A DNA stretch of 64,000 nucleotides, taken from contig JAFGXY010000004.1 in assembly GCA_016936395.1 (NCBI GenBank), forward strand, positions 1-64,000. Reading direction: 5' to 3'. This DNA is from Paracoccaceae bacterium (lineage in GTDB: Bacteria; Pseudomonadota; Alphaproteobacteria; Rhodobacterales; Rhodobacteraceae). Positions 55,245-63,026 of this stretch are shown one piece after another; position 1 is the first letter of the stretch; the number at the start of each line of letters is the position of its first letter. The notes beneath the pieces are model-generated. The model worked only from the letters and a program-made list of their open reading frames with translations, searched no databases and was not told the DNA's origin. The position numbers were made by a program, and so were the translations under genes.

Positions 55245-56509
55245 CACGCGCCCGCCAGTTCCAGCCCGGTCAGGACTTCAAGCTGTGCAGGGCGCGCGAC
55301 GGTCAGGTCAATCGTCGCCAGAGCGGTCAGACGAAGCCCGCCCGACTGTGCATCGCTGTAGGGGTCGCGGATCACGTCCACCGCACCCCATGCCCCGACG
55401 AAGATCGGCGCAACGCCGCCCGATGCCGTGGTCAGCAGAGCCGACACCGCAAGGGGAGTGCCAGCCGGTGCCGCCAGCGCATTCGGCGACATGGCGATGT
55501 TTTCCGGCGAGATAAAGCGGGTCAGGCGGTCCCACTCGGTCAGATCGAGAAGGATGGATTGCTGTTCGTCCAGGTATTCCCAAGCCTCAGGCCGCAGCAG
55601 CAGATTGACCGCGCCGGGACCGCTTGCCGCGTTGGCGACAAGGAACCGGGTGACAGCCGAACGGAAAGCCGAATTGGTGATTTCCGCGTCAACCGCCGTT
55701 GCCGTGATGCCGTAGGTCGCGGCCCCGGTGATCACGCCCAAAGGCTGACCATTCGCCCCGGTGCCACGAAACACCGCCTTGTCCATTTCAGCGCCCATCG
55801 CGCTTTGCATGTCGCGCCGAATGGCCGCTTCCAGCGCATCGCCCGACTGTTTCAGGGCTTTGCGGGTCACGCGCATGTGGATGCCAAGGTTATGATCCGG
55901 CGACAGCGCCCGGTCTGCCGTGGTGTATTGCGTCGGCCCCGGCACGTTTGCCGCTTCGCCGTCTGCCCAGCCCGCAGACACCGCCGAAGTGGTGACAGGC
56001 CATTCCACCGCGCCCGCGTCAATGCTGATCATCTGCGCGCCCATGCGGCCCGCCACAGAGGCAGGAAACAGGCGGTCGATGATCGGGCGGGTGTCGATCG
56101 GGTTCGGGGTTCCGCTAGCAACGGTGTTGCGCTGTTCCAGCGCCTGCCACGGAACCGGGAACCCACGGAAGCCGCCCGTGCTGCGAAGTTCCTGCACGAT
56201 TTCCGCCGTCGCGCCGTCCAGGTTGCGGCCTTCGTCCAGAGCCAAGGCGACTTGCCGCAGTTCAAAGCCATTGACCAGATCGGCCCATTGACGGCCTGCG
56301 CGGGTTTCCAGATCGGCCCCGGCCTCGCGCCGTTCCTGATCTTCGGTGATCAGCGCGGCCCGGTAGCGGGTTTCGTTGCCGCGATATTCCGCATCCATGG
56401 CTTCCATGTTGCGCAGTTCGTCGGCGGTCGCATCGGTCTTGCCGACAAGGCCCGCAAGAGCCTGACGGATTTCCGACTGACGCCGCGCGATTTTAACAGA
56501 GTCAAGCAT
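55244..56509 (-). CDS. Phage major capsid protein (HK97 fold), element 2
   Basis: The 421-residue capsid starts MLDSVKIARRQSEIRQALAGLV, a helical delta domain. ELRSTGGFRGFPVPWQALEQRN and MQSAMGAEMDKAVFRGTGANGQP then mark the HK97 core. The C-terminus is PIFVGAWGAVDVIRDPYSDAQSGGLRLTALATIDLTV. Its layout matches element 1's capsid closely. The long N-terminal open extension to 56764 lies over HNH and is rejected. Confidence 0.88.
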   Translation of the reverse strand: MLDSVKIARRQSEIRQALAGLVGKTDATADELRNMEAMDAEYRGNETRYRAALITEDQERREAGADLETRAGRQWADLVNGFELRQVALALDEGRNLDGATAEIVQELRSTGGFRGFPVPWQALEQRNTVASGTPNPIDTRPIIDRLFPASVAGRMGAQMISIDAGAVEWPVTTSAVSAGWADGEAANVPGPTQYTTADRALSPDHNLGIHMRVTRKALKQSGDALEAAIRRDMQSAMGAEMDKAVFRGTGANGQPLGVITGAATYGITATAVDAEITNSAFRSAVTRFLVANAASGPGAVNLLLRPEAWEYLDEQQSILLDLTEWDRLTRFISPENIAMSPNALAAPAGTPLAVSALLTTASGGVAPIFVGAWGAVDVIRDPYSDAQSGGLRLTALATIDLTVARPAQLEVLTGLELAGA

Positions 56510-56852
56510 CGTCAATATCCTTCTGTATGATGCCTCGATCATCCCCGCGCGACAGCGCAAGGACACAGTCCCGCCATTCTTGGCGGTCTTCAGGAAGCGG
56601 AGCGTGTCCGACTTCCAATCTCGTTTTTCGGGTGTGGCAGGGCTGACACCGAACGGCGCAATTCCCCGGCTGGAATGCCAGTTCGGGGTGCGTCCGAACC
56701 GGCTTGATATGGTCGATTTCCAGCCGCCCGCGACGGGTGCCACAGTCAACACAGGCGTAGCCATCCCGCTCTAGGATTGCCGCCCGCAGGATCTTCCACC
56801 GCTTTGTGGCGGTCACGCGCTTGGAGTGGCGCGCGTAGTCGTCGCGCGTCAT
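56502..56852 (-). CDS. HNH endonuclease, element 2
   Basis: The 116-residue protein has CVDCGTRRGRLEIDHIKPV, then GNCAVRCQPCHTRKTRLE: HNH zinc-finger and catalytic DH. The ATG at 56852 shares ATGA with the terminase stop; ATG at 56858 is an alternative. The position next to TerL and capsid matches element 1. Confidence 0.87.
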   Translation of the reverse strand: MTRDDYARHSKRVTATKRWKILRAAILERDGYACVDCGTRRGRLEIDHIKPVRTHPELAFQPGNCAVRCQPCHTRKTRLEVGHAPLPEDRQEWRDCVLALSRGDDRGIIQKDIDDA

Positions 56853-58456
56853 ACCCATTCCAGCTTCGCCTTTCGCTTTGGTGCAGCCATGCGCCGCTGA
56901 CCTTCGGCCACCGCAAGGACGGTTGCCGCCGCCGCGTCGATCCGGCCAAGGCTTCTGGCTTTCGCCAGCTTGTGATTGTTTGCCGGGTCGATCAGCGTGA
57001 TTGCGTCCGAGAAGGCAGAGCGCAGCAGCAGGCTAGGAGCCGCCTTCACTTCGCCGTCGAACAAGGCCCGCCGGAAGCGTTCAATGTCTTCGCTGCCATC
57101 CTTCCAGCCGAAGCCGCGCCAGATGAACGGGACGCGCAGCCCCGCCTTGTTCATGGCCTCGGCAAACTCGGCATGCCGGAAGCGGTCACCCACAATGCAG
57201 GCGATTTCAGCGTCACCAGCCAAGCGCACCAGAGAGGCAAGCCACGGCCCCGGCGGGACGGTGTTTTCGCCCATCACCGACAATTCGCCCCGGTCGTGCA
57301 TTTCGTTGTATCGCCCAGACACGCCGTCAGCCGCGCCCCTATCGCCTAGCGACGGAATGGCGGGGAAGGTGCCGACAGCTTCCAAGCGCCCGCTTTCCGG
57401 CCAGTAGAACGCCGCTGCCGACATGCTGCGAGAGCCGCCCAGGTCAACGCCCAGGATGCACTGACCTTGCCGGGGTGGCAGGTCATCGGGTGCCACCTCA
57501 GAGGCAAGCCATTCGTCCACGGTGATCAACACAGATCGGTCTTCGGTGCTGACACGCTCGTTGCGGTTCAAGTTGCGGAACGAAGCCAGCGCAGAGCCGC
57601 CCCGCGCGATAGCCCGCCGCGCCTGTGCCACCAGCCAGTCAGGGCTTGCGCCGATGCCTTCGGCGGAGCCGGGGTTAGCGACCAGCAGGCTTTCCAGATC
57701 ATCCGCAGGAAGCCCGAAGGCGGGTCGATGTTCCTGCACATAGGTGCCGGGTGGCGGGTCATCCATCCAGCGCGAAAAGGTGTTGGCGTCGTCAGGTGCC
57801 GATGTGCTGATGATCAGCGCCCGCCCGTCGCGCTTGCCCAAGCCCGACAGGATAGCGTTCTCAAGAGCATCGCCCTTGTCAGCGGTCCAGGCTGCGCGCT
57901 CGTCCATGATTGCCAGCGTGGGCGCACCTCCGAGAATGGATTTCCCATCGGCGGGGATCACGCGCAGCAGCCCGCCGCCGTTGGCGCTGTATTCGATTTC
58001 TAGCTTGTAGCCCCGGCGGATCACGAACAGTTCCTGTTCCGCCTCGGGCAAGCCTTCCACAAAGCCCGCGACAAACTGGAATGCGGTCTTCGCTTGGTCC
58101 CGGTTGCGGGCTGCGATGATCACTTCCCGCTTGGGCTGATCATCCCAAACGCCCATAAGCGCGCCCAGACCGATGCCCGCAGATGTCGCGGTCTTCGCGT
58201 TGCCGCGTCCGATTGACAGCAGCCCGACCATCACACCCTCGGCCATAGCGCCGCGAATGAACCGCTTTTGATACTCGGCCAGGACCAGCTTTTCGCCTGC
58301 CTTCGGCCCCTCGGGGATGCGCAGAGTTTGCAGAAACTCGATCACCGTTGCCGCAATTCCCCCCCCGGATTTTTCCGTGAGGGAAAGCGAATGACTCAAC
58401 CCGCCGGTCTTCTGTTGCCCCCCCTTGCGTGGCATTGGGACCATTTTCCGGGTCAT
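56849..58456 (-). CDS. Terminase large subunit (TerL), element 2
   Basis: The 535-residue protein has LSIGRGNAKTATSAGIG (Walker A type loop) and PTLAIMDERAAW (Walker B). The nuclease residues are in CILGVDLGGSRSMSAAAFYW, VGDRFRHAEFAEA and GRIDAAAATVLA. The ATG at 58456 shares ATGA with the connector stop. The protein is recognisably related to element 1's TerL but diverged. No small terminase is identified nearby. Confidence 0.9.
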   Translation of the reverse strand: MTRKMVPMPRKGGQQKTGGLSHSLSLTEKSGGGIAATVIEFLQTLRIPEGPKAGEKLVLAEYQKRFIRGAMAEGVMVGLLSIGRGNAKTATSAGIGLGALMGVWDDQPKREVIIAARNRDQAKTAFQFVAGFVEGLPEAEQELFVIRRGYKLEIEYSANGGGLLRVIPADGKSILGGAPTLAIMDERAAWTADKGDALENAILSGLGKRDGRALIISTSAPDDANTFSRWMDDPPPGTYVQEHRPAFGLPADDLESLLVANPGSAEGIGASPDWLVAQARRAIARGGSALASFRNLNRNERVSTEDRSVLITVDEWLASEVAPDDLPPRQGQCILGVDLGGSRSMSAAAFYWPESGRLEAVGTFPAIPSLGDRGAADGVSGRYNEMHDRGELSVMGENTVPPGPWLASLVRLAGDAEIACIVGDRFRHAEFAEAMNKAGLRVPFIWRGFGWKDGSEDIERFRRALFDGEVKAAPSLLLRSAFSDAITLIDPANNHKLAKARSLGRIDAAAATVLAVAEGQRRMAAPKRKAKLEWV

Positions 58457-59028
58457 ACGCGCACCTTGCGATAACGCGAACAAATGCGAATTGTTTGAGG
58501 CGCGAGAGTGATACCACTCCCCCCCCGCCCCACCCCTGGCCCATGGGGTGAGGGGTCATCCCCCCGCATGCTGTATGACCGCACGGCCTGTGCCGCTATG
58601 GCATGCAGCAGGTCTATGGGCAGGGTGGTGTGGTCATCCCCATAGCCTGCCACATAGGTGACGCGCAGGGGTGCGCCCGGTGTGGTGGTGAAGTGCAGGC
58701 GAGGGTATCGGCCCGCTTCCAGCCACCAGCCCGAAGGCACAGGCGTTGTGGTGCCGTCTGCCTCGATCACGTCAACAGACACGGTCGCGCCATCCTGCAC
58801 AGGCCCGACAGGCAAGGCGATGATGCAGCCCGGCCATTGGTCGGTAGTTGCCGTGATGGTCTGGCTTAGAAGGGCAAGATCGCAATAGCCCTCGATTTCC
58901 GCCGCTGCCGTTCTGGCAAGGCCGGTAATCACGCCATCCTCGAAGCTGTGAGTGACGCGCAGGTAATCCTTCACTGCCACCAGCGAAAAGGCGTCTGCCA
59001 TGGCAATGGGGGTGCGATTGTAATTCAT
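58453..59028 (-). CDS. Head-tail connector (gp6-like), element 2
   Basis: The 191-residue protein begins MNYNRTPIAMADAFSLVAVKDYLRVTHSFEDGVITGLARTAAAEIEGYCDLALLSQTITAT. The helix pair with VKDYLRVTH...DGVITGLARTA is the gp6-like connector pattern. A beta domain and a helical C-terminus follow. AAAGGCC precedes the ATG. In element 2 it lies upstream of TerL, whereas in element 1 it lies after the protease. Confidence 0.8.
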   Translation of the reverse strand: MNYNRTPIAMADAFSLVAVKDYLRVTHSFEDGVITGLARTAAAEIEGYCDLALLSQTITATTDQWPGCIIALPVGPVQDGATVSVDVIEADGTTTPVPSGWWLEAGRYPRLHFTTTPGAPLRVTYVAGYGDDHTTLPIDLLHAIAAQAVRSYSMRGDDPSPHGPGVGRGGSGITLAPQTIRICSRYRKVRV

Positions 59029-59161
59029 GGCTTTGGCCTTTCTTTTGATGCCGGGTCACCGTTCCCACCGTTCCCGCTCTTAAGAGCGCGGGAACGAAGG
59101 GAACGCTGGATTGACCGCGTTTCGTTTTGTTGCCGGAACGGTTTGGGAACGATGGGAACGG

Positions 59162-60433
59162 TCATTCCGCGACCCTCCAGGCAAAGCCATCAAGGACACG
59201 GATCACGCCCCGCTCTTGCAGGCCCTTCCATGCCTTGTGGAAGGCAGTGCGCTTGCTACTGTCACCCTCACCAGCAGACAGCGAATGGCGGTCGCAGGCT
59301 TCGCGCCAATCCTCCAAGGACACGCACTTGCGATTGGTTGGGAAGTCTTCGCCGCCTTTGGTGACGCCGTGATCTTTGACCGCATCGGAGAAAGCCTGCA
59401 TGGCAATCAGGGCTTGGCCCTTAAGCCGTGGTGGACGCTTGGCAGGTGCTTCGGTCGGTAAAACGACAGCCGAAAAGACCTTGTCGCCGTCTTCGTCGTT
59501 GCCAAGAAAGACGCTCTTGAGGGTGTAGGCGAAAGGCTTGCCGACCTGCATGTCGCGTTGCTTGCGCTGTGTGGCGACGATCACTTCACCATCGCGCGTC
59601 AGTTCGATTTCAGTGTCAGACGCGCCCCGAAGTGAGCCGCTACCCCGCGCCCCCTTGGTCGTGTCCTTGCCTGAATGGTGAATGACCATCACATGCGCGC
59701 CCGTAGCGGTTCGGATGTGACGGCAGTTCTGGACGAAAGCGCCCATGTCCTTGGCGGTGTTTTCATCGCCGCTGCCAAAGGCCATGGCCAGGGTGTCGAT
59801 GATGATCAGAATGGGGTCGATGAAGTCATCCTTGAGGGCTTCGCATAGAGCCGCCGCGTCGGTTGCGCCGCAAAGATCAAGCGCGGTCTTCATCAGGATG
59901 AAGTCGCCGCCGTCCATGGCCTGCATCATATCAGCGTAGTGAAGGCGCATTGCCTCGATACGGTTATTGATCCCCGAACCGCCTTCGCCCGCGATGTAAA
60001 CCACGTTGCCGCCGTTCACGCGGATGCCGTGCCAGTCTTCGCCGGATGCAACGTGCATCGCCAGATCGAGCGCCAGGAAGGTCTTCCCCACGTTGCTTTC
60101 GCCGTAGAGAACAGAGAACGCTTCACGGTCTAGCCAGCCCTTGACCATGTATCTGGATTTCAGAACCGGCTTTAGATCGTGAAGCCCGACCATCTGGGAT
60201 TGCAGGTCTTCCATCCTGCCCTTTGCGGTTGGAACGATGTAGCGCGGTTTGCCGACATTCTGGCGATGTGCAGCATCCCGCGCGCCCATGCCTTCGAATG
60301 GAGCCATGAATAGGGGATCGCCCGGCTTTGCGTTTGGCCGGGGAACCGCGTAAGGCGTTGGGTTGACAGGCGGATGATCGAAGGTTGACGGATCGCGCCT
60401 GCCCGCGCCTGGGATGTGGTTGCCATCGGCCAT
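59162..60433 (-). CDS. RepA-like RecA-fold replicative helicase, element 2
   Basis: The 423-residue ATPase has Walker A GESNVGKTFLALDLAM near residue 110 and Walker B PILIIIDTLAMAF near 205. A hexameric helicase motif MVIHHSGKDTTKGARGSGSLRGASD follows. This is the RepA/AAA_25 class of phage and plasmid helicases. The C-terminus is a small winged-helix-like part (KRTAFHKAWKGLQERGVIRVLDGF). The ATG at 60433 overlaps the 60433-60711 gene stop. It gives the satellite its own replication function. Confidence 0.83.
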   Translation of the reverse strand: MADGNHIPGAGRRDPSTFDHPPVNPTPYAVPRPNAKPGDPLFMAPFEGMGARDAAHRQNVGKPRYIVPTAKGRMEDLQSQMVGLHDLKPVLKSRYMVKGWLDREAFSVLYGESNVGKTFLALDLAMHVASGEDWHGIRVNGGNVVYIAGEGGSGINNRIEAMRLHYADMMQAMDGGDFILMKTALDLCGATDAAALCEALKDDFIDPILIIIDTLAMAFGSGDENTAKDMGAFVQNCRHIRTATGAHVMVIHHSGKDTTKGARGSGSLRGASDTEIELTRDGEVIVATQRKQRDMQVGKPFAYTLKSVFLGNDEDGDKVFSAVVLPTEAPAKRPPRLKGQALIAMQAFSDAVKDHGVTKGGEDFPTNRKCVSLEDWREACDRHSLSAGEGDSSKRTAFHKAWKGLQERGVIRVLDGFAWRVAE

Positions 60434-60711
60434 CACACGCCCCCCCGCTCTTGTGCCGACATGTGCGCTCGGAACAGGTCCGCCGCCGCCTCGGGGTTTT
60501 TCGACAAGACTTCAAAAAGGTTCGCGGCGTCAGTCAGGTTCTTGGCTAAGCCCGCCGCTTCCTCTTGGCTGATGGTCACCCACCAATCCGGGTTGTAATA
60601 CTTGCCAGAGCCTTCGGACGTCTCGCGGCACATTTCGACATTCCGCTGCACCATGCGTTCGGAAGAGCGCAGTACATCGGCGGCTAGATTGCAGTATTCC
60701 TTGAGGTCCAT
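60433..60711 (-). CDS. Small helical protein, function unknown
   Basis: The 92-residue protein (MDLKEYCNLAADVLRSSERMVQRNVEMC, then ISQEEAAGLAKNLTDAANLFEVL) is helical with heptad-like pattern. It is coupled by TGATG-type overlap to the helicase downstream and to the 60711 gene upstream. No family is recognised. Confidence 0.65.
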   Translation of the reverse strand: MDLKEYCNLAADVLRSSERMVQRNVEMCRETSEGSGKYYNPDWWVTISQEEAAGLAKNLTDAANLFEVLSKNPEAAADLFRAHMSAQERGGV

Positions 60712-61076
60712 CATGCCGCCCCCTGCACATAGGCCAGGAACGCCCGCTGATCGGCCCCAGACAGCCGGTTGAAACAGGCCAGCGCATAGGCTTTCAGTTC
60801 AGCAGGGGTGGCATAATCGGCCCACCAGGACGCATCATCCATGACGTGGAACAGCGTCGGGCGCGGTTCGCCGAAGGTCAGATCGGACAGCGCCTTTTCA
60901 ATGATCAACGCCGCGTCGTGCGGGTCGCATTTCACGATTGCGAGGCACAAAGCCATTGTCGGAGACAGGTTTGTGGAGTAGTATTCTGGAATACCGCTTT
61001 TAAACTGATCAGCCCCGGTTGCGCCCGCCAGCGCGCCGGGGTTTTCGTTTGCCGAACCTTCGGAACGGTTGGACAA
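60711..61076 (-). CDS. First gene of the element 2 operon, function unknown
   Basis: The 121-residue protein (MSNRSEGSANENPGALAGATGADQFKSGI, then a helical part with EKALSDLTFGEPRPTLFHVMDDASWWADYATPAELKAYALACF) has a low-complexity start and a helical C-terminal half. ATG at 61076 is the first candidate. No family is recognised. The gene lies just inside the right att site, so its promoter must be in the short 61077-61163 stretch. Confidence 0.65.
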   Translation of the reverse strand: MSNRSEGSANENPGALAGATGADQFKSGIPEYYSTNLSPTMALCLAIVKCDPHDAALIIEKALSDLTFGEPRPTLFHVMDDASWWADYATPAELKAYALACFNRLSGADQRAFLAYVQGAA

Positions 61077-61163
61077 ATCGCCATATTCGCCAATGTTATC
61101 AAAGGGGCGATTATCAGGGGTTGGACGTGCTAACCCTCTTGAAATTACAGGATAGTTTTCGCC

Positions 61164-61178
61164 CCCTACGGGCCGCCA
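61164..61178. other. Attachment site core, right
   Basis: CCCTACGGGCCGCCA differs from the other cores at one base. The following CTCAA matches the middle core's flank. It marks the right boundary of the whole accessory block. Confidence 0.85.
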
Positions 61179-61477
61179 CTCAACCTATGTAAGTTGTTGA
61201 TTTTACTCAATAATCTGCAAGGTCGAAAATCTCTACCCACAATCTACCCATGACAGATTGCCCCCTGAAAGCGGCCCTTCGGGCGCTGCGACAGGCTGGA
61301 AACGATCACGCGAACGTGAACGGGGCGACCGTCACCAAGACTTCGACAAACGTTCCGATGCCTGCTTCGACGCAACTTCGAAGGCGTCGCGACAGCATTC
61401 GTAGCCTAGAATGCCGAAAATCTTCATGCTAGCCTTCATGAGTAGTTTGAACCCAAAATTCGGCGGAGTAGACCTTC
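61179..61477. other. Junction region right of the elements
   Basis: This 299-bp stretch between the right att core and the NYN gene is AT-rich near att (TTGATTTTACTCAATAATC) and has no gene I can support. The 60-residue open frame at 61250 reads as low-quality sequence. GCGGAG precedes the NYN ATG at 61478. Confidence 0.45.
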
Positions 61478-62008
61478 ATGGCGACGTATGCATACATTGA
61501 TAATTCAAATATCTATATTGAAGGATGCCGCGTATCCGCTGTTAAAAAGGGACTAGCCAAGAACATCTACGACGCGATGGGTAGCGGAATTGTAGATCAC
61601 ACTTGGCAACTGGATTACGGCAGACTTTACGACTTTCTTTGCGCCGAAGGTGACGTGGCAAGGTTGTGGGGATCACCACCGCCCGGCGATACGTTTTGGG
61701 ACATGCTGAAAAGAAAAGGATTTAATCCAACGGTTTACGACAAGAACTTTGCCAATCAAGAAAAGAAAGTTGACGTGGCAATAGCGCACAGGATTACAAA
61801 AGGCGCTTATACCATGATGGATCGAACGAAAGACGAAATTTTACTTGTGGCGGGCGATACCGACTACGTTCCGGTCATAACCGATCTAATTTCAGAAGGC
61901 TTCAAAGTTGAAATAGCTTTCTGGGACCACCTTGCGCGCGAATTGAAAGAAGTTTCGACCAAACACATACCGTTGAATGCCCATCACGATCATTTAACTA
62001 GGAAGTGA
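61478..62008 (+). CDS. NYN-domain (PIN-like) nuclease-family protein
   Basis: The 176-residue protein has the NYN layout: MATYAYIDNSNIYIEGCR with the first acidic/Asn pair, KKVDVAIAHRITKGAY with a central Asp, and DEILLVAGDTDYVPVITDLISEG with the last acidic pair. NYN/LabA proteins are metal-dependent RNases, and some act in defence. Base use is distinctly AT-rich compared with its GC-rich neighbours, so it was probably acquired. It lies just outside the right att core. Confidence 0.85.
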   Translation: MATYAYIDNSNIYIEGCRVSAVKKGLAKNIYDAMGSGIVDHTWQLDYGRLYDFLCAEGDVARLWGSPPPGDTFWDMLKRKGFNPTVYDKNFANQEKKVDVAIAHRITKGAYTMMDRTKDEILLVAGDTDYVPVITDLISEGFKVEIAFWDHLARELKEVSTKHIPLNAHHDHLTRK

Positions 62009-62032
62009 AAGTGTTGCTTCGAAACTTGGCAT

Positions 62033-62068
62033 AAAAAAGACCCCCGAAACCTTGCGGCAACGGGGGTC
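62033..62068 (-). terminator. Intrinsic terminator (minus strand)
   Basis: GACCCCCG (62039-62046) pairs with CGGGGGTC (62061-62068). On the minus strand TTTTTT (62033-62038) follows the hairpin. It serves the remnant gene at 62102 and also ends just past the convergent NYN gene. Confidence 0.85.
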
Positions 62069-62101
62069 AGGTAGCTTCCTCAGTGGCCCTGTGGAAGATC
62101 G

Positions 62102-62441
62102 TTAGAAGGCGGCTGCGGGGATGCCCACAAGGGGCGCGTCGGGGTCGATGCCCGCAGCGGTGCAGGCTTGGCGCATGGTGGCCCCTGTGGCGACCCGCAG
62201 CACGGCAACAGGGGGGAAATCGGGCCGTCCTGCCCCTGCCAGCCAAGCGACGTGTGCGCCCTGTCTGCAAGGCGTTGCTGCCCCTCTGGCGCGGCCCATG
62301 TGGGCACATAGCCCGATGCCAGGGTGAACAGAGGGGCAGACAGCCCGCAGGCGCTTCGGGCGGCACGTCGTCAAGCCCGACCGTGACCAATTCCCCGAAC
62401 GGCCCCCGAAGGATCAAATCGCCCTTGGAGATCAGCAGACT
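62102..62441 (-). pseudogene. Frameshifted remnant, function unknown
   Basis: Protein-like sequence continues only by changing frame. SKGDLILRGPFGELVTVGLDDVPPEAP is in one frame (near 62441-62345). GLSAPLFTLASGYVPTWAAPEGQQRLADRA is in a second. FPPVAVLRVATGATMRQACTAAGIDPDAPLVGIPAAAF is in a third, ending at 62102. At least one shift, probably two, breaks it. A good terminator follows. A run of six C lies near the second shift. Confidence 0.45.
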
Positions 62442-62588
62442 TCAGATCGTAGCTTCCATCGCTGTCCGATTTTCGGGGGAGCTCAGGCCTGAGAAGGCAG
62501 CGTCAAACGGACGGCGCGGCCGGGCGAGTTGACCCGCCGCTCCCTTGTGGCGCGGGGCAAACCTTGCAAGGCAAATCCACCTTGCGGG
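62442..62588. other. Intergenic region before the GtrA-GT2 pair
   Basis: This 147-bp stretch lies between the GtrA stop and the remnant. I see no gene, repeat or RNA in it. Confidence 0.35.
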
Positions 62589-63026
62589 TCACTGTGGGAA
62601 CGGTGCGATCAGCACAACCAGCGCAATCAGCGCGTGCCGCGTGGCAAAGACCCAACGGTTCATGACCTGATAACTGATCACCGCCGCCAGAAGCGTGACG
62701 CTCAGTTTGGCAATCGCGACAGGTGCGCCGAAGTCTATGGCGCGGTGCAACAGGCCGCTGGCCGTCAGCGCGATGGCCGACATCCAAAAGACAAAGGCCA
62801 GCGCTGATCCCCGCCGACGGTCCCCGAAGGTCCACAGACGGTTGATCAAGAAGCTGACGCACACGGCCACGCCAAAGGCGATCAAGTTGGCTTTGAACGG
62901 CCCCAGATCGGACCACCGCAAAATGGCTGCGAAACACGCAAAGTCGACACCGGTGTTGATGCTGCCGGTGATGAGGAACCGGACCCACCGCTTGCGGTCT
63001 GCCGGGGCGCCGGCCAGCGCCCTCAT
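62589..63026 (-). CDS. GtrA-family membrane protein
   Basis: The 145-residue protein has four hydrophobic segments. It begins MRALAGAPADRKRWVRFLITGSINTGVDFACFAAIL, the GtrA consensus with a conserved RF.xxG start. FLINRLWTFGDRRRG near residue 75 is also typical. GtrA proteins help flip lipid-linked sugars or act in cell-wall glycan modification. The ATG at 63026 overlaps the glycosyltransferase stop by 4 bp, so the two are a functional pair. Confidence 0.85.
   Translation of the reverse strand: MRALAGAPADRKRWVRFLITGSINTGVDFACFAAILRWSDLGPFKANLIAFGVAVCVSFLINRLWTFGDRRRGSALAFVFWMSAIALTASGLLHRAIDFGAPVAIAKLSVTLLAAVISYQVMNRWVFATRHALIALVVLIAPFPQ

Larger units (their letters stand above)
51107..61178. 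mobile_element. Element 2: second capsid-forming PICI-like satellite
   Basis: About 10.1 kb from the middle att (51092-51106) to the right att (61164-61178). It contains its own integrase, regulators, portal, protease, capsid, HNH, TerL, connector and a RepA-like helicase. Gene order of the capsid module matches element 1 but sequences differ strongly. Again no tail, lysis or fibre genes are found. It is a distinct, diverged satellite of the same type, not a duplication of element 1. Confidence 0.78.

Noticed and set aside
40271-61178. A single degenerate prophage
   Set aside because: Two full sets of capsid, portal, protease, HNH and TerL, two unrelated integrases and three att cores argue for two elements. 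Almost all frames are intact.
40271-61178. Gene transfer agent cluster
   Set aside because: A Rhodobacter-type GTA has about 14 kb with tail and baseplate genes and no integrase or att sites. Here tail genes are lacking and integrases are present.
61250-61432. 60-residue plus-strand open frame
   Set aside because: It has no ribosome-binding site, no domain, and Arg/Thr-rich sequence typical of noncoding GC-rich DNA.
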